Source: Pegoplata infirma
Lineage: Eukaryota > Arthropoda > Insecta > Diptera > Anthomyiidae
Length of the DNA: 64,000 nucleotides
Direction of reading: 5' to 3'
Assembly (NCBI GenBank): GCA_963921195.1
Contig: OY992536.1
Location: forward strand, 92,857,007 to 92,921,006
The notes under the pieces are model-generated. The model made no database searches and had not been told where the DNA came from. It was given only the letters and a program-made list of their open reading frames with translations. Shown one piece after another: positions 34,477-45,351 of this stretch; the stretch's first letter is position 1, and each line of letters opens with the position of its first letter. Position numbers and translations under genes: made by a program.

Positions 34477-35977
34477 AATTGTGTTTATATATTGTTGGAC
34501 TGTATATTTTATAACTGAATTTTTATTTAGTTCGGTTTGAGTCCATATTAATTATTTCTGAGAAATAATAATTGTTGTACAATGAGAAAATCTGAAAAAA
34601 ATCAAGTGACAACACAGGCTAAGTGGAGATGTCGACAGCTTTCGGAAGATGCCACCCTTCCATCATCAGCACTCCTTCGATTGCCACACACTTAATGTGT
34701 GTCAGATTAAAATTAGCCATTTAAATGAAACTTTTGAAGAAATTAAGAATTGGAATTACTCCTCTTTGTGTTGAATAACCCCTATTCACCATTAATTCGT
34801 GTTGTATTCATTTGGCAGAAACTTAATCCATCTTAACTTTTAACAGAGTTGTATTTTTCCCATTGTTAACCCTTAGTAGGACTTTTCAAATCTTGAAAAA
34901 TGTCCGTTAGGTTTGAATTTTTGTTTCATATTTCTAATTCTTAGAAATATTACTAAATTGCAATGTACCTTATGAGTTGTGTATTAATTGTGTTTATATA
35001 TTGTTGGACTGTATATTTTATAACTGAATTTTTATTTAGTTCGGTTTGAGTCCATATTAATTATTTCTGAGAAATAATAATTGTTGTACAATGAGAAAAT
35101 CTGAAAAAAATCAAGTGACAACACAGGCTAAGTGGAGATGTCGACAGCTTTCGGAAGATGCCACCCTTCCATCATCAGCACTCCTTCGATTGCCACACAC
35201 TTAATGTGTGTCAGATTAAAATTAGCCATTTAAATGAAACTTTTGAAGAAATTAAGAATTGGAATTACTCCTCTTTGTGTTGAATAACCCCTATTCACCA
35301 TTAATTCGTGTTGTATTCATTTGGCAGAAACTTAATCCATCTTAACTTTTAACAGAGTTGTATTTTTCCCATTGTTAACCCTTAGTAGGACTTTTCAAAT
35401 CTTGAAAAATGTCCGTTAGGTTTGAATTTTTGTTTCATATTTCTAATTCTTAGAAATATTACTAAATTGCAATGTACCTTATGAGTTGTGTATTAATTGT
35501 GTTTATATATTGTTGGACTGTATATTTTATAACTGAATTTTTATTTAGTTCGGTTTGAGTCCATATTAATTATTTCTGAGAAATAATAATTGTTGTACAA
35601 TGAGAAAATCTGAAAAAAATCAAGTGACAACACAGGCTAAGTGGAGATGTCGACAGCTTTCGGAAGATGCCACCCTTCCATCATCAGCACTCCTTCGATT
35701 GCCACACACTTAATGTGTGTCAGATTAAAATTAGCCATTTAAATGAAACTTTTGAAGAAATTAAGAATTGGAATTACTCCTCTTTGTGTTGAATAACCCC
35801 TATTCACCATTAATTCGTGTTGTATTCATTTGGCAGAAACTTAATCCATCTTAACTTTTAACAGAGTTGTATTTTTCCCATTGTTAACCCTTAGTAGGAC
35901 TTTTCAAATCTTGAAAAATGTCCGTTAGGTTTGAATTTTTGTTTCATATTTCTAATTCTTAGAAATATTACTAAATT
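34477..35977 (+). repeat. 509-bp tandem repeat, 2.95 identical copies
   Basis: Units start at 34,477, 34,986 and 35,495 (AATTGTGTTTATATATTGTT). I found no difference between copies by eye. The third copy lacks only the last ~27 bases (GCAATGTACCTTATGAG...). The unit has no ORF of note and contains ACACACTTAATGTGTGT, a perfect palindrome around TTAA-like centre. It is not seen elsewhere in the window. Confidence 0.95.
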
Positions 35978-35978
35978 A

Positions 35979-36363
35979 TATGGACCATCATGATGAAAAT
36001 CGCGAAAAACCGTTTTTTTGTATATGCCAGCATCACTTTACGAGATGATTTAAGACTCCACCTCTTAGTATATAATGTGGGATTCATAAACAATTAACTG
36101 ACCAAAAATTTGGCCAAAAAAGTTTTCATTTGCAAAAGTTATCTTAACAAAAACTATAATTATTGTAGGGTTAACACTGAAATAATAGTTTTTGTTAAGA
36201 TAACTTTTGCAAATGAAAACTTTTTTGGCCAAATTTTTGGTCAGTTAATTGTTTATGAATCCCACATTATATACTAAGAGGTGGAGTCTTAAATCATCTC
36301 GTAAAGTGATGCTGGCATATACAAAAAAACGGTTTTTCGCGATTTTCATCATGATGGTCCATA
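35979..36363. mobile_element. 385-bp near-perfect palindromic MITE, TA duplication
   Basis: The arms of about 175 bp begin TATGGACCATCATGATGAAA and are identical as far as I can read. They pair up to a loop of about 30 bases (GGGTTAAC region, 36,155-36,180). TA flanks at 35,977-35,978 and 36,364-36,365. The identity of the arms implies a very recent origin or active correction. A transcript would fold into one long hairpin. Confidence 0.92.
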
Positions 36364-37269
36364 TAACATAGCTGTTTTTTGTCCACTATTCGTATTGTTA
36401 GGGATGCCTTTTTGATTCACTAAAAGCAAGTTCTTAATCAAAGACCAACTTGGCGGTTAATTTCGCGAAAACCTCAAAAAATCAATAAATTCGCGAATTT
36501 AAGGGCTTAAGATGAAAAGCTTTAAACCAAATTGGCATAAGAAATATTGCTACAAGTCATATCTTTATTTTCCATGCCATACAATTTAAAAATCATTAAC
36601 TTTGCAAATTTTTTTGTAGAAAAACTGGCTCGAAATCAGCAAATCTTTAACGACATTTTGCAAGAAAACTGTACCATACATCGAAAAACGGAGTACGCCA
36701 TTCGATTCAGCATGTCCGAAATATATATAAATGATGGTCGTACCTCTTGTTTTCTAAAATAGTGGTCACTTTTGTCACGCAGTGTTATAATAAACTGCAA
36801 AATCAATTGTTTTTGGTAATTATTTTCTTAATTTTGTTGTTTTAATTATTTTGTAGAGAAAACGTCAAATTAATTACGAAAATTCGTAATTAGTTTGACG
36901 TTGCAAATCACTTCAACTTAAGTGGAAACAGCTCGAAGTGTTTTGGTGAAATCAAGTGTTTTTGATGTTAATGGAAACATGGTTTAAGAGTGTTCAAAAA
37001 CTTAATCCATTTTCGGCACGAGTTATTTTTATCCGATTGTCCCCAAATTTTGGCTCACTCATTTTTAGATACTAAACTACAATTTAGGCCCCTACAAGGT
37101 ATTAAAAAGTGAACACCTTTAGTGTTTATATTATATAATTGTTAAATATCATGTGCATACTTAACATTCCAAAAATGACAAACAGTTTGTTAGATGAGTG
37201 TAAATATGAAGATTGGCAGCATTTCATCCATCAGCTTTAATATTTGAAAGAGAACATACGAGGGGGTTA

Positions 37270-37495
37270 GAGCACAAGGGGTTCAAGTGCCTTATATTTG
37301 ATAATGAGAAAAAAGAGGTTAAAGTTAAATTGCAATAAAAAATGTTAGATGCTATCTATAATATTATTTTTTAGTTAATAGAGATCCTGAGATATATTTT
37401 TATCTAACAAGTTAAAAAAATACCGTCTTTTACACCCTTTTGCACCCAAAAATTGCATCTGAAGTAAGTAAGTCGCACTTATACCCCTTGTGCTC
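37270..37495. mobile_element. 226-bp GAGCACAAGGGG TIR element (copy 1)
   Basis: The left end GAGCACAAGGGGTTCAAGTG pairs with the right end CACTTATACCCCTTGTGCTC. TA flanks both sides. The interior (AATGAGAAAAAAGAGGTTAA, GAGATCCTGAGATATATTTT, TTTTGCACCCAAAAATTGCA) is shared with copies 2 and 3. No ORF. Confidence 0.88.
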
Positions 37496-37522
37496 TAACT
37501 TTTTTTTATAAATTTCTATTTA

Positions 37523-37748
37523 GAGCACAAGGGGTTCAAGTGCCTTATTTTTAATAATGAGAAAAAAGGGGTTAAAGTAAAATTGCAATAAAAAATGTTA
37601 GGTGGTATCAAGTATATTATTTTTAAGGTAATAGAGCTCCTGAGATATATTTTAATCTAACAAGTTAAAAAAATACCATATTTTACACCCTTTTGCACCC
37701 AAAAATTGCATCTGAAGTAAGTAAGTCGCACTTATACCCCTTGTGCTC
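37523..37748. mobile_element. 226-bp GAGCACAAGGGG TIR element (copy 2)
   Basis: Nearly the same sequence and orientation as copy 1, only 27 bp after it, with TA on both sides (37,521-37,522 and 37,749-37,750). The right flank CTTTTTTTTATAAATTT is repeated after copies 1 and 3, so tandem duplication including flank is as likely as independent insertion. Confidence 0.88.
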
Positions 37749-37789
37749 TAACTTTTTTTTATAAATTTGTAAATTCGTAAAAGGAAAAC

Positions 37790-39290
37790 CATATTTTATT
37801 AAGAAAATGTGTAATGGTTCTTTGTTTAATTTTTTAGTCGTCATAATCAGATTCCATGACATCATTGGGCTCATCTTCATCTTCATTAGGGCATCCCGTC
37901 AAATCTAAACTTTCAAATTTCGTATCATAATACCTGCCGAAAATTATTTAACCAAATCTGGCTCAAAAATTAGGAATTTTTGAGTACTTTATGGGAAAAT
38001 TTTTTTAAAAATTCCACTTTTGGTCCACAGATGCTGATTTTCAAACATAAAAATTATTTTTAACCAAATTGGTCTTAAAAGTTAAATTTTAATAATTGCT
38101 TGGAGCACAAGGGGTTTAAGTGCCTTAAATTTAATAATGGGAAAAAAGAGGTTATAGTTAAATTGCAGTAAAAAATGTGAGATGATATCTAGAATATTAT
38201 TTTTTAGTTAATAGAGATCCTGAGATATATTTTAATCTAACAAGTTAAAAAAATACCATATTTCACAAATACAAGCACCCAAAAATTGCCTCTGAAGTAT
38301 GTATGTAAGTGGCACTTATACCCCTTGTGCTCTAACTTTTTTTATAAATTTCTAAATTATGAAAAGAATGTTAGTTATTTGTAAAAGGAAAACCACATTT
38401 TATTACAAAAGTCTTTAATGGTTCTTTGTTTAATTTTTTAGTCGTCATAATCAGATTCCATGACATCATCGGGCTCATCTTTATCTTCATTAGGGCGTCC
38501 CTTGAAATCTAAATTTCGAATTTCGTGCTGTGATACCTGCCGAACGATGGACATGGAGTAGCTAATTGTGGGAAAATTTATGAAAAATTTTTGCAAGGTC
38601 ATTTTTAGTCTGCAACCAGCGGTCAAAGTTTAAAAAATTACGTTTTTGGACCAAAATTTATATCTGAAATATTTAACCAAATCTGGGTCAAAAATAAGGA
38701 ACTTTTGCGCGTTTTATGGGAAAAATATTTAAAAAATTTCAAAATTGCGATTTTGGTCCACAGATGCTGATTTATAAACATAAAAAATATTTTTAACCAA
38801 ATTTGTCTTAAAAGTCGAAAAATGTTGAGTATTTTATGTGAAAAATTTTAAAAATAAACCCACGATTTAGGTCCAAAAAAGCTGATTAGCATCTGTGTAT
38901 CAAAATCTTTGATCAGCATTTTTGAACGAAAATCGTGTTTTTTTATATTTTTTTAATATTTTTTAGATAACTTGCTTTACATTTTCCAACTTTTGGGACC
39001 AATTTGGATAAAAAAATAATATTTATGTTAAAAATCAGCATCTGTGGACCAATATTTTTTTTTTGGGATTTTTTTTTATTTTTCCTATTATGTACGCAAA
39101 AATTCCTAATTTTTGAGCCCAATTTGGTCAAAAAATTCGGACATGAATTTTGGTCGGAAATCGCCATTTTTTCACACTTTAACCGCTGGTTACAGACTGA
39201 AGATGCTCTTGCAAAATTTGATTACTATTACTACAAGAACTTCTCGGAATTCAACCACTTGTCCAAGTGAAAAACTTAATTTTAATAATT
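37790..39290 (-). repeat. Two paralogous repeat units with an acidic C-terminal coding relic
   Basis: Units 37,790-38,100 and 38,395-39,290 share order and sequence. On the minus strand each ends a frame in an acidic tail: GCPNEDEDEPNDVMESDYDD then stop, and GRPNEDKDEPDDVMESDYDD then stop (38,438-38,440). Just upstream both have a C-rich run and CGGCAG followed by GTAT, compatible with a 3' splice acceptor. A third, decayed copy is at 3600-3700. The protein is not recognised; it may be the last exon of a transposon or captured host gene. Confidence 0.6.
38103..38332. mobile_element. 230-bp GAGCACAAGGGG TIR element (copy 3)
   Basis: Same ends and interior as copies 1 and 2, with small changes. 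The left flank is AATAATTGCTTG, lacking TA on this side, and is identical to the left flank of the 40-bp copy at 39,296. TA follows the right end. Confidence 0.85.
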
Positions 39291-39295
39291 GCTTG

Positions 39296-39335
39296 GAGCA
39301 CAAGGGGTTTAAGTGCTCATATACCCCTTGTGCTC
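39296..39335. mobile_element. 40-bp solo-TIR form of the GAGCACAAGGGG element
   Basis: GAGCACAAGGGGTTTAAGTG is followed directly by the opposite end (ATACCCCTTGTGCTC), leaving only the two ends. The left flank is the same as for copy 3. A further eroded pair of ends (ACCTCTTGTGCTCTGAAC and AACCCCTTGTGCTTTGAGC) lies at 39,413-39,510. Confidence 0.7.
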
Positions 39336-39802
39336 CAAGCAAAACAGGTATTTTAGTAACAAGAGCTAGAAATGGTCGCCATATCTCGCTAACGGATAAG
39401 AATTTCACATTCACCTCTTGTGCTCTGAACTTCTGTGAACTTCACCTACTAATTCCATATGTTAACTCAATTTTTTTAAAAAAGTCACTTGAACCCCTTG
39501 TGCTTTGAGCCCCTCATACAAAATATTTCAAGACATTGTTTTTCTATTTTTAAACCATAAAAACTAATTCCAAAACTTTTATCTTTTATGGTATTTTGAA
39601 ATATCTATACAAAAAGACCACATATAACACCCTACAGATGGTAAAATTTTTATTACAACAAATAACTGAACAAGAAACTCCCTAAATTGTGTACGGTCCA
39701 GAAACTCCAAAACATACACTATATCAATTATACATTTGATAGAGGCGGCATAAATCTTGTGCATAATATTTTATGAAACACTTATTTCAAAACTTTAAAC
39801 AT

Positions 39803-40053
39803 CCCAGCAAAATTTTCTGTTCCCAATAATCGGTTCCAGAACGCATCATTTTACCCTGCAACCGATTTTACTTAACATTCCAAAATCAATGATTTTTGTT
39901 TGAAATTGTCCCAAAAGCAATCGTTTTTTAGAGCAAGTAGTTTTTTGAAAAATAATTTTACATAGAAAATTTTGTTGTGATTACCATAGAATACGTTCAA
40001 GAATCTGTTGAACCAGGAATTTGTTCCAAAAAATTTTCCTGGGATTGTTCTTC
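39803..40053. mobile_element. 251-bp CCCAGCAAAATTTT TIR element, AT duplication
   Basis: The left end CCCAGCAAAATTTTCTG pairs with the right end AAAAATTTTCCTGGG (one mismatch). AT flanks both sides (39,801-39,802 and 40,054-40,055). The interior contains TTGTTCCAAAAAATT and GGTTCCAGAACG words without an ORF. Confidence 0.72.
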
Positions 40054-40055
40054 CA

Positions 40056-41643
40056 ACGGTCTGTTTTCTCATTCTGAGATTAATATGATTCCAAATTCTT
40101 GGGACCCAACTGAATTTAACGGATTTTTTAAGTATTTCCCTTTATAATTTCTTTACTCTTCATGTTATTTATATTGCATATTTTTAGGAGCTCTAAAAAA
40201 CTAACTTTTCTTTTCATTAAACTTTAATTGAATTGTATAAACTTTTTGATTTACCAGTGTGTCTGTTGTTTTTATAAAGTTTGTTGTTAATTGCGGTTTC
40301 TAACAATAAGTTTCTACACTTAGCATAACCCTTTTTCTACCTCTCTCCCTTTTGAATTGTTTTTTTAAACAAAAGGATAACGTTAAAATATGATGAAGTT
40401 GTTGGCATAAATTCATATTTACACTTAAAAATATACTTATATTCACTCCCTTTTAGAGTTAAACAGTCTTCAACCAAACGAAAATTATTAATGATGTTTT
40501 TGTGGCATTCATAACGAGAATAAATATTTTAAAGTTTTAAGTGTAGAGAGAGCATAAGTGCTTATGGAGTGATTTTGATGGAAGTTGCAGGAATATAAAT
40601 TATGTTATTTATATTAAAGTAAGGAAGAAAAATTTTATTATTTGTATTAAAGTAAAAATTAAAAATCTAAATAAGATTGCTTACAATAGAACTTATTAAC
40701 AATTACAAAAAAAATAAATTATTAACGAAATTTTTATTAGAAGGCAATACCATCTACGCTGCCTTAAGGTATGCTGTAAATTTTTTTCTAAATATAAGAT
40801 TTTGTATTAAAATCAAAGCGCAATTGTCTTTAACCAAAATTTCTGCTAGATATACCAGATTAGAGTTGTTAAAATTCTTGCAAATTTTTTTTTTCCACAA
40901 AAACTCACCAAAAATAGCTAAAATTATAAAAATAAATAAAACCGCTGCATGTGACCAGTTCAAAGGTCATATTTGGACTCAGCACGTCAAAAACATTCAG
41001 AAAAATAAATTTTTGTACCAGAATTTCAAAGACAAAAAAATATTTTTTTTTTCTAAGGAAAATTACACCGCTTTTTCTTTCCTCTCACAATGTTTCGATT
41101 AATATTAAAAGTTCCAATGAAGTCTCCATCCAGAAATTTTAAACTTAAGTAGTATAGGTGATTCTTAACAACATATATTTTTTCCAAAAGTTTAAAAATA
41201 TTGTTTTTTGAGATATATCTCTGCAAAAATTAAGGTTAAACCCATTAAAATTGTACAGATAAAAATTGATTTAATAAAATACACAATAAAAAACAAAAAA
41301 CCAATGACCTTTGACCTTTCTAAAAAAAAAATCTTAGTAATTTCCATTTTAAAGGCTGTCTTATTACCTAATATTTAAAACTTGAATGAGACCTGTGTTA
41401 TTATTATTTTTCGAGATATCTTTATTTTTTTCAGAACACTTGTCAAATATATACGAATTTGTTAATTTTTAAGACCCCATATCTCGAATACTGGAATGAC
41501 CAGAAGCCTGGAAAATTGGCACAATCTTTTTTTGTTAAAGTAAACCCCAGTACTTATTTTCATTAAATTTGGAGGGGGTGAGGTCAACTCGTCGGTTGAA
41601 TTGAGGTGTTTTAGCTCCTTTTAATTATTTTTATATATATATA
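40056..41643. other. Intergenic, no recognised gene
   Basis: AT-rich. The 141-codon frame at 40,677-41,102 is made of Lys/Phe/Ile/Asn-rich sequence expected from this base composition and shows no domain. The last 300 bases contain GAGATATATCT-type words seen also near 46-47 kb. Confidence 0.45.
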
Positions 41644-42786
41644 TTAGAGTTCGTTTTCAATTTTTTTTTGGATTTTGATTTCTGGATATTATCAGTTTTT
41701 AGAAGGTTTCAATAAAAATAATGGCGTACTTTTTTTTTAAAAAATTCTAACTCCTTCCCGTGCCTATAGGCGACTCAAATCGCGGATTTTGGGTCCCTTT
41801 TCACATACAACAAAAACGGCTAAATGTATGTCAAATCTGACTTCAGTATTCGATTCTACGGGAAAACTTAGGCCCATAAGCTTTTTTCTAGTTTTTAGAA
41901 TGCACCAGAATGCATAATTAGAGTGGTCCAAAAAAATTATAATATTTTTTTTTGTTAATATGTATACAATGAAAAAATACTTACATCTGAGAAAAATGGT
42001 CCAAAAATTTTAATTTTGTAGTTACCCGTTCAAAAGTTATTAAAGTTTAAAAATTTAATTTTTTAGTTTTGAAATTTCTATTTAACAGCAATTCTAATTA
42101 ATTCTATTCCTTTCGACAGCATATAAAGCTAAATAATTTAAATTATCTTTATTTTTAACTAAACACGAATTGTTCAGGCGCGAAATTTTACCAACAAGTT
42201 GTTCGGTGGTAAAATTTCGCGCCTGAACAACTGGTGTTTAGTTAAAAATAAAGATAATTTAAATTGTTTAGCTTTATCTGCTATTGAAAGGAATATAATT
42301 GATTAAAATTATTGTTGTTAAATAGAAATAACAAAGCTAATAAATTATTTTGTATTCACTAAAAAAAAAATTTTTAAACTTTGATATCTTTTGAACGGGC
42401 AACAACAAAATTAAAATTTTTGGACCATTTTTCTCAGATGTAAGTATTTTTTCATTGTATATTAACAAAAAAATATTTTAATTTTTTTTTTTTTAAATTA
42501 GTTTTTTGGACCACTCTAATCATGCATTCTGGTGCATTCCAAAAACCAAAAAAAGCTTATCGGCCTAAGTTTTCCTGTAGAATCGAATAGTGAAGTCAGA
42601 TTTGACATATATTCAGCCGTTTTTGTTGTATGTGAAAAGGTACCCAAAATCCGCGATTTGAGTCGCCTATAGCCACGGGAAGGAGTTGGAATTTAAAACA
42701 AAAAAATACGCCATTATTTTTATTGATACAAAAACCTTCTAAAAAGTGATGATATCCAAAAATCAGTTTTTCAAAATTAACTCTAA
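41644..42786. mobile_element. 1.14-kb foldback element, arms over 500 bp
   Basis: The ends TTAGAGTTCG and CAAAATTAACTCTAA are inverted, within TATATA on both sides. Arms pair through ATGGCGTACTTTTTT, CGTGCCTATAGGCGACTCAA, GCACCAGAATGCATAATTAG and AAATTTTACCACCGAACAAC-type segments into a centre near 42,195-42,207. The arms differ at scattered positions, so it is older than the 385-bp palindrome. No ORF. Confidence 0.88.
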
Positions 42787-42789
42787 TAT

Positions 42790-44640
42790 ATATGGACTTT
42801 TGTCATTAACTTTTAACGCTTGTGATATTTTTCTAATTTCGCAATAACATTTTTATTTGTAAACTAGGTGGTACCTGTGAATGTAGATATGTTAAGGGAA
42901 CCATAATGAGTAATTCTGCAAAGGCACAGCGCAAATAGTCTCATTATCTCATGGTAAGGAACGTGCAAAGTTGAGAAATGTAAAAAAATCGCTTGATACT
43001 CCCATGAAATTTTTCGTTCAAAGTTCCATATTGTTGGGTGCGTTAAAGCTATTGCTCCAAATTTAATACCGTTTAATCAGTAGACTTGGGCAATTATTTG
43101 GTATAGGTTAAGTGGATGTGCCATCAATAAGAAAAAAGTAACATGGACCTAAATCTTTGATACCAATTTTTTTAAATTTTCAATTTTTCGATGTTTTTTG
43201 ATTGTAGCTTTTGGTGCAAACTGTAATTTTAAAATTTAAATACACATGGTAAAAGCCCTTGTAAATATGCACAATCTGAGACTGATTCGAGTGATGTGCT
43301 CGCAATGGTTACGAAGCTGCAGCTCTCCAAAGATGGGAAGAAAAAACGTGAATTTTTTAAAAAGTCTGTTTTTTGCGAGGCACACTCCCAGTTTTATTCC
43401 GAATGGTTCCGAATGCTTTGTGAACTTTGTAATTTACCATTTCCCACTTGATTTACAAACGCACCCAAAAAATATTCAATTGCAAAAATTTTATGAACTT
43501 TTTAAATTTTTTGCAAAATTTCGATATTTTAGTTTTGCATTATTTGACAGCCAAATGTGCATGGCTGAAAGTTGAACATGTAGAAACAATGGTATGTGCA
43601 AATATAATAAATCATGGAAAGCAACATTGATCAAAACTTAATATTGGCGAATTCCGCGGCGTTTTTCTGTTATACGTTTTTTGTAAGGCACATCCAGGCC
43701 GCTTATCGAAATTGGTCAGTGAAAAGCGCGTTTGGTAGTATTTTTTATGCTTTATCTTCAGTCCATTCGCACCCAAAAACAATTGACGTTTAAGTGGTTT
43801 TTTGGTGGTTTTACATTTTTGATACTTTTAAATTTAATGGTTATATAAAATCTTACATTACTTAAATAAAGTAGAAAAGAAATGTATTTTGATAGATCTT
43901 GACATGTCTTATTCAAATAATATTTCAAAATTAGTCCATTGATTTTTGCAGTCGCGAAAATCGCGAAAAATCGCAAAAATTTTTTATAACCTTGTTAAAA
44001 TTAGTAATAACGTTAAAATATTTCGTAATAACCTTAATATTAGCATAACTAATCATACTTTGAATAGTTTCAATATTCAGTGAAGGACAACAGTGTAAAA
44101 TCAGACATTTAATATTAAAAAAAAAAAAAAAATAAAAATTATTAAATTTTTTTTTCAAAAATGTTGCCTTTAAACCACTGCAGTTTCTTACCTATTAGGG
44201 ATAGAATAATGGTGTTAACTAAGAATTTGTTGAGATTTTGTTAATGCATTTGGTAATATTTTTCTAAAAAAAAATAAAACCGCTGGAAACATTTTTATTT
44301 CCAAAATATTGGAAAATGTGCCGAAAAAAGATTGGTTAAATGCAAATATCTCGATATTTAGCAAAGATTGTATGCATGTTTGAATATGTATTTTAGCTAT
44401 GGGTAAGCATAATACAAAATGGAACGTTTGGTTAACTTCGGATAAAAAATGTAATTTTGACAATTTTTTTAAAAATTTTAACTTGAAACCGCCATAGTTT
44501 TGGGTGCGACCGCTCAAATTAATGCACGCGGACGGATTTGATTTACTTACTTATAATGTAATTTACCTACAAAGTCTTATCAATGTGCCACGAAAAAAAA
44601 ATCGCAATTTTTTTTTTCTTAAATATTAAAAGTTAATGAC
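42790..44640. other. Intergenic, no recognised gene
   Basis: AT-rich. Open frames of 109 codons (43,246-43,575, plus) and 100 codons (44,215-44,517, minus) show no recognisable motif, signal peptide or paralog in the window. Confidence 0.4.
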
Positions 44641-44659
44641 AATTGCTCATATATACTCC

Positions 44660-45000
44660 AACCACAGTTTTGGGGTATACTCACTTTATCATTCCGTTTG
44701 TAACGCATCGAAATATCGGTCGGGGACCCCATAATGTATATATATTATTGATCCATGATTGATTCTAAGACATTCTGTGAATGTCCGTCCGTCCGTCTGG
44801 CTGTAGATGGCACGATGCAGTCCAAAATAAAAGAGCTAGCCTTCTGCAATTTGGCATGAATATGTCTTAAGATCCTAGGCAGGTTAAGTTCGTAAATGGG
44901 CAAAATCGGCACAGGGGAAAAAAAGTTCCCCCTTGAAGAACTGAACCAACCTCTGAAAAAATACACTTTTTTATGTTTTTTTTTTGTATTTTTGTTAAAT
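44660..45000 (+). repeat. Partial calyptrate-type repeat (first half)
   Basis: TTTGGGGTATACTCACTTTATCATTCCGTTTGTAACGCATCGAAATATCGGTC, ACCCCATAATGTATATATAT, GATTCTAAGACATTCT and the CCGTCCGTCCGTCTG run match 47,900-48,030 and 52,700-52,830. The second half is different or lost. Confidence 0.75.
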
Positions 45001-45351
45001 AAATGAAACATTTGGTATATTTATCGGGATGGAAAGGTGCTCTCAATGTCCCCCCTGACCCCCCCGACACCTCTTTATGACCATTACAGTATACATGCTC
45101 CAAGACAACAAGAATGCTCTAAATTGTCACCCGCAAAAAACTGCCACTTGGGGAAAAAAATACCATCATCTGGCAGCACTTTACAAAATACTCTTAATTA
45201 TATAGTATACTTTAGGGGCGGAATACTATATTTATACAGTAGGATGGTGCAAATTTTTTTTTTTTATTTTTTTTTATTTTTAGTAAGATTATTTTAGCTC
45301 AAGGTCATATTTCTTTTACTAATCATTATGATATTATTGTCAACGTAACAA

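Larger units (their letters stand above)
33496..37119. mobile_element. 3.6-kb foldback element with large inner insertions, TA duplication
   Basis: The left end GAGGTGTCC and right end GAACACCTT are inverted with TA outside (33,494-33,495 and 37,120-37,121). Inner arm segments pair clearly: 33,560-33,620 with 37,005-37,075 (CTCGTGCCGAAAATGGATT, ATGAGTGAGCCAAAATTTGG) and 34,085-34,250 with 36,580-36,760 (GGCGTACTCCGTTTTTCGAT, CTTGCAAAATGTCGTTAAAG). The centre holds a CACTCAAAAA fragment (34,258-34,455), the 509-bp tandem array and the 385-bp palindrome. Confidence 0.75.

Noticed and set aside
35979..36363. P-element end because of CATCATGATGAAAA near the terminus
   Set aside because: The terminus is TATGGACC with a 2-bp TA duplication; P elements make 8-bp duplications and begin CATGATG directly at the end.
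39113..39508. 131-codon open frame, plus strand
   Set aside because: It crosses a repeat unit and the solo-TIR GAGCACAAGGGG element; the frame is not kept in the paralogous unit.
40677..41102. 141-codon open frame, plus strand
   Set aside because: Composition is dominated by Lys, Phe, Ile and Asn as expected from AT-rich DNA; no domain, splice context or paralog in the window.
43246..43575. 109-codon open frame, plus strand
   Set aside because: No motif or conserved neighbour; could not be separated from chance.
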